Of a DNA stretch of 64,000 nt, positions 61,801 through 64,000 are shown in pieces. The stretch is from Closterium sp. Naga37s-1 (Eukaryota > Streptophyta > Zygnematophyceae > Desmidiales > Closteriaceae). The stretch lies in the NCBI GenBank assembly GCA_947471745.1, contig CANJKZ010000977.1:2026501-2090500 (forward strand), written 5' to 3'. Every line of letters begins with the position of its first letter. Position 1 is the stretch's first letter. Made by a program: the position numbers and the translations under genes. Below the pieces are notes generated by a model. It did not search any database. It saw only the letters and a program-made list of their open reading frames with translations, and was not told where the DNA came from.

Positions 61801-62088
61801 GATGCGCGAGGCTTGGCGGAGAGTTTCGAGCCACCCCCCCGCGCGGTGGCTCTGACTTTGCGCCACTGGTTTGACGACCGCCGCCCGATGAAACGCCTCG
61901 AGGGCGCGTCCGGTGAAGTGTTGCCGCTGCTGCTGCTGCTGTTGCTGCTGCTGCGGCTGTTGCTGCTGTTGCTGCTGATCCCCGATACATGAACTTTCAT
62001 CTTCTTCCGAGGAATTTTCTATAACGAGGCTCAACTGCCGGCGCTTATAGCGAGGCGTGAATGCGTCGATTACGCTAGCTGGAGGCAT
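58891..62088 (-). CDS. Intronless 1,065-aa low-complexity protein, function unknown
   Basis: Not recognised. It starts MPPASVIDAFTPRYKRRQLS, a basic segment that could act in nuclear targeting (inference). Then come two glutamine runs (about residues 38-56), a Ser/Ala/Pro-rich region, a strongly acidic Glu/Gly/Val region (about 400-560), a second Gln/Glu segment, and a tandem Ala-Thr-rich repeat (ATAEGSATAEGAATARVAAT). It ends with an Ala-rich stretch, a leucine run, a third glutamine run and LYSVLGGLLGLPH. A frame this long without stops, with non-repetitive islands such as DSMEDDDFWERMVASYGTLD, supports a real gene. Composition resembles transcription co-regulators, but no domain was found. 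Confidence 0.7.
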   Translation of the reverse strand: MPPASVIDAFTPRYKRRQLSLVIENSSEEDESSCIGDQQQQQQQPQQQQQQQQQRQHFTGRALEAFHRAAVVKPVAQSQSHRAGGWLETLRQASRIRATGAGLSGSSASAGASAGPSSAPASASASASASASPSAPCRLKRRAADAGLECSAGSAEEPKLLRRATCPAERAYVVPHHWASADPASAASSRNPTYSPAPVSAAARAGAGAGAAWPAGLLALNALVSPRYAPGHSSRPAPPTSAPLSPYRRHPPPPRSPAFPPSPAPLPPFRAKFAPVPSPASTPNPLPGFPAASGAPQRSLTTRRCSSKSPATSANNSTSAGFKVPFSPRVACGSESSDTWTNCSGGGGADLASEERPRGMVAQGVSESSSAVAATAATAQLPPQVVHLPCQLLRLPAQILLADSRPPPPLKERGEDEEGEKVRRREKRGGEGLGREGEKQKVALAVSAEGEKMEVVELVRGVEMRDEVEGIEREGGRVDKGSEAMELEGGGEEGVGEVGDEVGRTEERKEVAREVGGEETEGEDVGRGEGQEAGDAKEGEAIEAGMEGGGDKQGEENGWLWEGSDLKGCYLDVSRTFVDETVRSSAEEVIGGAEEVSIGAEVVPGGSGLVILCADMDLDAMPHELSCCLGSQQDQSAEAHLGQQEKQHLDPQVEQHERQQQQQMEGEECSLEQLTRVDSMEDDDFWERMVASYGTLDDLSSTDGVPATDGETATAEGSATAEGAATARVAATDGGTTTALEAATSVGAATADGGLEMDDCGVGVATVSDGTALPAVTPESLAAVEGALPENSAYSGVHAAAMTHQPPSTDAEAAASTGSACTNEPLLRTEPPRFGSPNPASKPTSPDELPRPTYHAKPVECQANILPSTKPAGLESEAAVAVLLALLARQPNLNRVRPETGNCVIGQGSVLPQGSEQNMVLPGSFLQQCVGSMSVAARPAVESPSLESQLLQVLLLAVARQGGGTLSLAAVTAAGAAASAAAPEDAAPNRMRMAGTNMHNKDACLQQDWQQQQPNFLKHKLLLLLLPLLLQQQQQQQQRQQQPMQEQGSVTQLYSVLGGLLGLPH

Positions 62089-62584
62089 TTGCGAAGCGAC
62101 TGTGTGCGACGGCTGCGTTGGCTGCGACGTCGTGCGACCCCTGCTGTGTCAGCCGCTGAAATCTGCGTACTTATATTGAAATGTGGATTGTCGTATGAAA
62201 GTATGGATGGGAATCAAGACTACACACTGGCTTAGTCGCTCTGTGCAAGGCAGAGAATCCGCAAGGAGCTGACGAAACTAAATATGTCTATACGGGCTTC
62301 TATTGAGAAGTACGAGATGGCGCATGGACGAGAACGGGCGGCAAGGGGAAGGAGAGACTGAGGGCTGAGGGCAGTACTAATAGGACCGTATGCACTACAG
62401 CTGTTTTAGGAAAGGAAAATAGGTACTTTATAAGATTTGTACAGCTATATTGGGATTTCACTGTCGCCAATTGCCAGGCGATAACTTGGTGCGAATGGCT
62501 CGGTGATCGCTGTGCAGAGGCGGTAGATTTACTGCTTCTAGGTCGGACTGAGGCTACGAAGCTGGAATTGATTCGAGGGACGAA
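62089..62584. other. Intergenic region
   Basis: Probable 5' UTR and promoter of the 58891-62088 gene. Nothing else recognised. Confidence 0.5.
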
Positions 62585-63136
62585 CTATAGACAAACTGTA
62601 GGTCGTGAGCTGGCCGATACGCGATGGGCTGGTGCGGGATGAGAAACTGGGAGGTGTCCAGTCCAGACCAGAATAGCGGATTTGGGAGGGGAGGACATAC
62701 GAGGAATTGACGTTGAGACGAAGTACGAGTGGGTGGGAGAGCTTGGTGGTGAGGAGGAGGAACATTTGGTTCCAGTGCTGAGCAGAACAGATTGAAGGGG
62801 GGCGGAGCGGAGAGCAGGGAGGGAGGAGAGGAAGTCAGTGAGTGTGACCTTTGGGGGGGCGTTGCTTCCTTGCCAATCAATTGGGAGGGAGGGGGGTGTT
62901 GCGGAGCAGTTGGCGCAGCTAAAACAATCTACGCCACACATGGAGGTGGATTTGCGTGGCGAGTGAACGAAATCGACGCCGATTCTGGATTCTCGAAGGG
63001 CTTGCGGAAGGAACGATTCTCCGCCCGGTTCTTCATTCCGCAAATCTGACGCATCCGCGGCGCGACAGGGATTCTTGAACCAGGATTTGCTGGTTTGCTG
63101 AGCCGAAGCGCTGAACAGCGAATCAGAGGGTGCCAT
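62585..63136 (-). CDS. Small hypothetical protein
   Basis: A 183-codon frame from an ATG at 63136: MAPSDSLFSASAQQTSKSWF at the N-terminus, SFLPQALRESRIGVDFVHSP in the middle, a CGVDCFSCANC cysteine cluster, then a Ser/Pro-rich tail. Function unknown. A GT after codon ~100 could be a donor, so the C-terminal half may be intron. Minus strand, like its neighbours. Confidence 0.4.
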   Translation of the reverse strand: MAPSDSLFSASAQQTSKSWFKNPCRAADASDLRNEEPGGESFLPQALRESRIGVDFVHSPRKSTSMCGVDCFSCANCSATPPSLPIDWQGSNAPPKVTLTDFLSSLPALRSAPLQSVLLSTGTKCSSSSPPSSPTHSYFVSTSIPRMSSPPKSAILVWTGHLPVSHPAPAHRVSASSRPTVCL

Positions 63137-63663
63137 GCTCGGCCCCTGAGGCCGCCACACTCCGCCACTCAGGCGCTACGCCAACCTCGCGGTTCGCCGA
63201 GGTCACACGACGTTGGATTGAGGTGCAAAACGATTCGCGTAGATCCGTCGGTTTTCAAAGGGTTTCGAATCCAGTGTGATGCGACGACGTCGCCACGATA
63301 TCTTCAGTCAGCCCTTCGCGGTTCGGTCTGCAACATGGACGACGTTCTTGTGGTTCGCTAAGCGTAAACGCGTACTCACTGTGTCGTGATAACTCAGGGA
63401 AAGTTATCACAATGCCACTCACACACATGCCGTGCGTCATGATTAGGTAAGAAAATGCAAAATTTCAACTGTGGATGTGTTACATGCACAACCCCATGTA
63501 CTTGAAACCAAAAATAAGAAAATCACCAGAAAATAGCATAGCCATCACCCAGGGAACCAAATTGACATTTTTGTCTTACCGGTAATAGTATCATAATATA
63601 CGCAAAAATAACAGAAAGAACATTGCCCAACTCCCTGTGCATGGAAGTAATCCAACAAGTTAT
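63137..63663. other. Intergenic region
   Basis: Expected to hold the 3' UTR of the right-edge gene. A short inverted repeat GATAACTCAGGGAAAGTTATC (63389-63409) is visible. No gene seen. Confidence 0.5.
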
Positions 63664-64000
63664 TCATCCCATCGCATGAGAACCCCCCTGTTGCATCACC
63701 TCTCTCTTCAGCCACTCCCTCTGCTGCATCTTCTGGCGTTGCCCTGCACTAACATTCCCTGCTGGCCGTCGGATCGGCATTCCATCAATATCATCCAACG
63801 CTGGAGATGAAGGAGACGGCCGGTTCATCGGCCCTCCACCTCCCCTTCCCCCACCTCCCCGGCCTCCTCCCATACCTCCCCCTGGACCCATCAGCCTTGC
63901 TCCCTGCATTGACCTTTGCGCCGGACCTCCAGTGCGGTATGGAGGTCCGGCCCGAGCCTGAGGTCCGGGGGGGCCTGCCCGCATACCCGGACTTGGAGGA
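63664..64000 (-). CDS. C-terminus of a Gly/Arg/Pro-rich protein, truncated by window edge
   Basis: The minus-strand frame is open to the right edge and ends at 63664. A Pro/Gly/Ala-rich segment (GPQARAGPPYRTGGPAQRS) is followed by an RGG-type stretch (GGGMGGGRGGGGRGGGG). The less biased end includes DDIDGMPIRRPAGNVSAGQR and QREWLKREVMQQ. RGG runs often bind RNA, but the protein cannot be named from this fragment. Confidence 0.6.
   Translation of the reverse strand, partial: PPSPGMRAGPPGPQARAGPPYRTGGPAQRSMQGARLMGPGGGMGGGRGGGGRGGGGPMNRPSPSSPALDDIDGMPIRRPAGNVSAGQRQKMQQREWLKREVMQQGGSHAMG

Overview
The window looks like nuclear DNA of a streptophyte, most likely a charophyte alga or bryophyte-grade plant rather than a seed plant. 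Introns are spliceosomal (GT-AG). The gene set is plant-type: an RLCK-VII kinase with an MGxC acylation start, a plastid BASS1-type transporter with a transit peptide, a DUF616/MUCI70-like Golgi protein, a WRC-domain protein and an F-box/LRR protein of the At5g51380 type. No bacterial operons, rRNA, tRNA or CRISPR were seen. The species cannot be fixed from sequence alone.

Layout: (1) 1-2442 minus, 5' part of the RLCK-VII kinase, running off the left edge. (2) 3664-6957 minus, a clean 13-exon BASS transporter. (3) 8128-8916 plus, a weakly supported two-exon membrane-protein fragment. (4) 9289-22862 plus, a 13-exon Gfo/Idh/MocA oxidoreductase. It is inflated by a 13-bp minisatellite holding a 2,859-bp hAT transposon (intron 3) and a CG-rich 16/18-bp minisatellite (intron 5). 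(5) 24102-32980 plus, a nine-exon DUF616 protein. (6) about 35493-40415 plus, a WRC-domain protein with unresolved 5' exons. (7) 42951-55130 plus, a six-exon, 2,884-aa membrane-anchored TPR protein with one 7-kb exon. (8) 56331-58316 minus, an intronless F-box/LRR protein. (9) 58891-62088 minus, an intronless 1,065-aa low-complexity protein. (10) 62585-63136 minus, a small hypothetical ORF. (11) 63664-64000 minus, the C-terminus of an RGG-rich protein running off the right edge.

Two genome-scale patterns stand out. First, most intron-containing genes here (BASS is the exception) carry tandem partial copies of segments that span exon-intron boundaries. Acceptor plus 5' exon copies lie upstream of the real exon, and 3' exon plus donor copies lie downstream. 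Continuous reading frames result when the last acceptor and first donor of each cluster are used. Second, a short palindrome with arms TTTTGAG and CTCAAAA around a variable 4-bp centre recurs at or near the junctions of these duplications. In one case it looks like a clean 31-bp insertion with a 5-bp target duplication, and matching empty sites lie nearby. I consider this palindrome family the best candidate for something undescribed.

Exon coordinates were derived by hand from reading frame, GT-AG sites and family resemblance; no alignments or searches were run.
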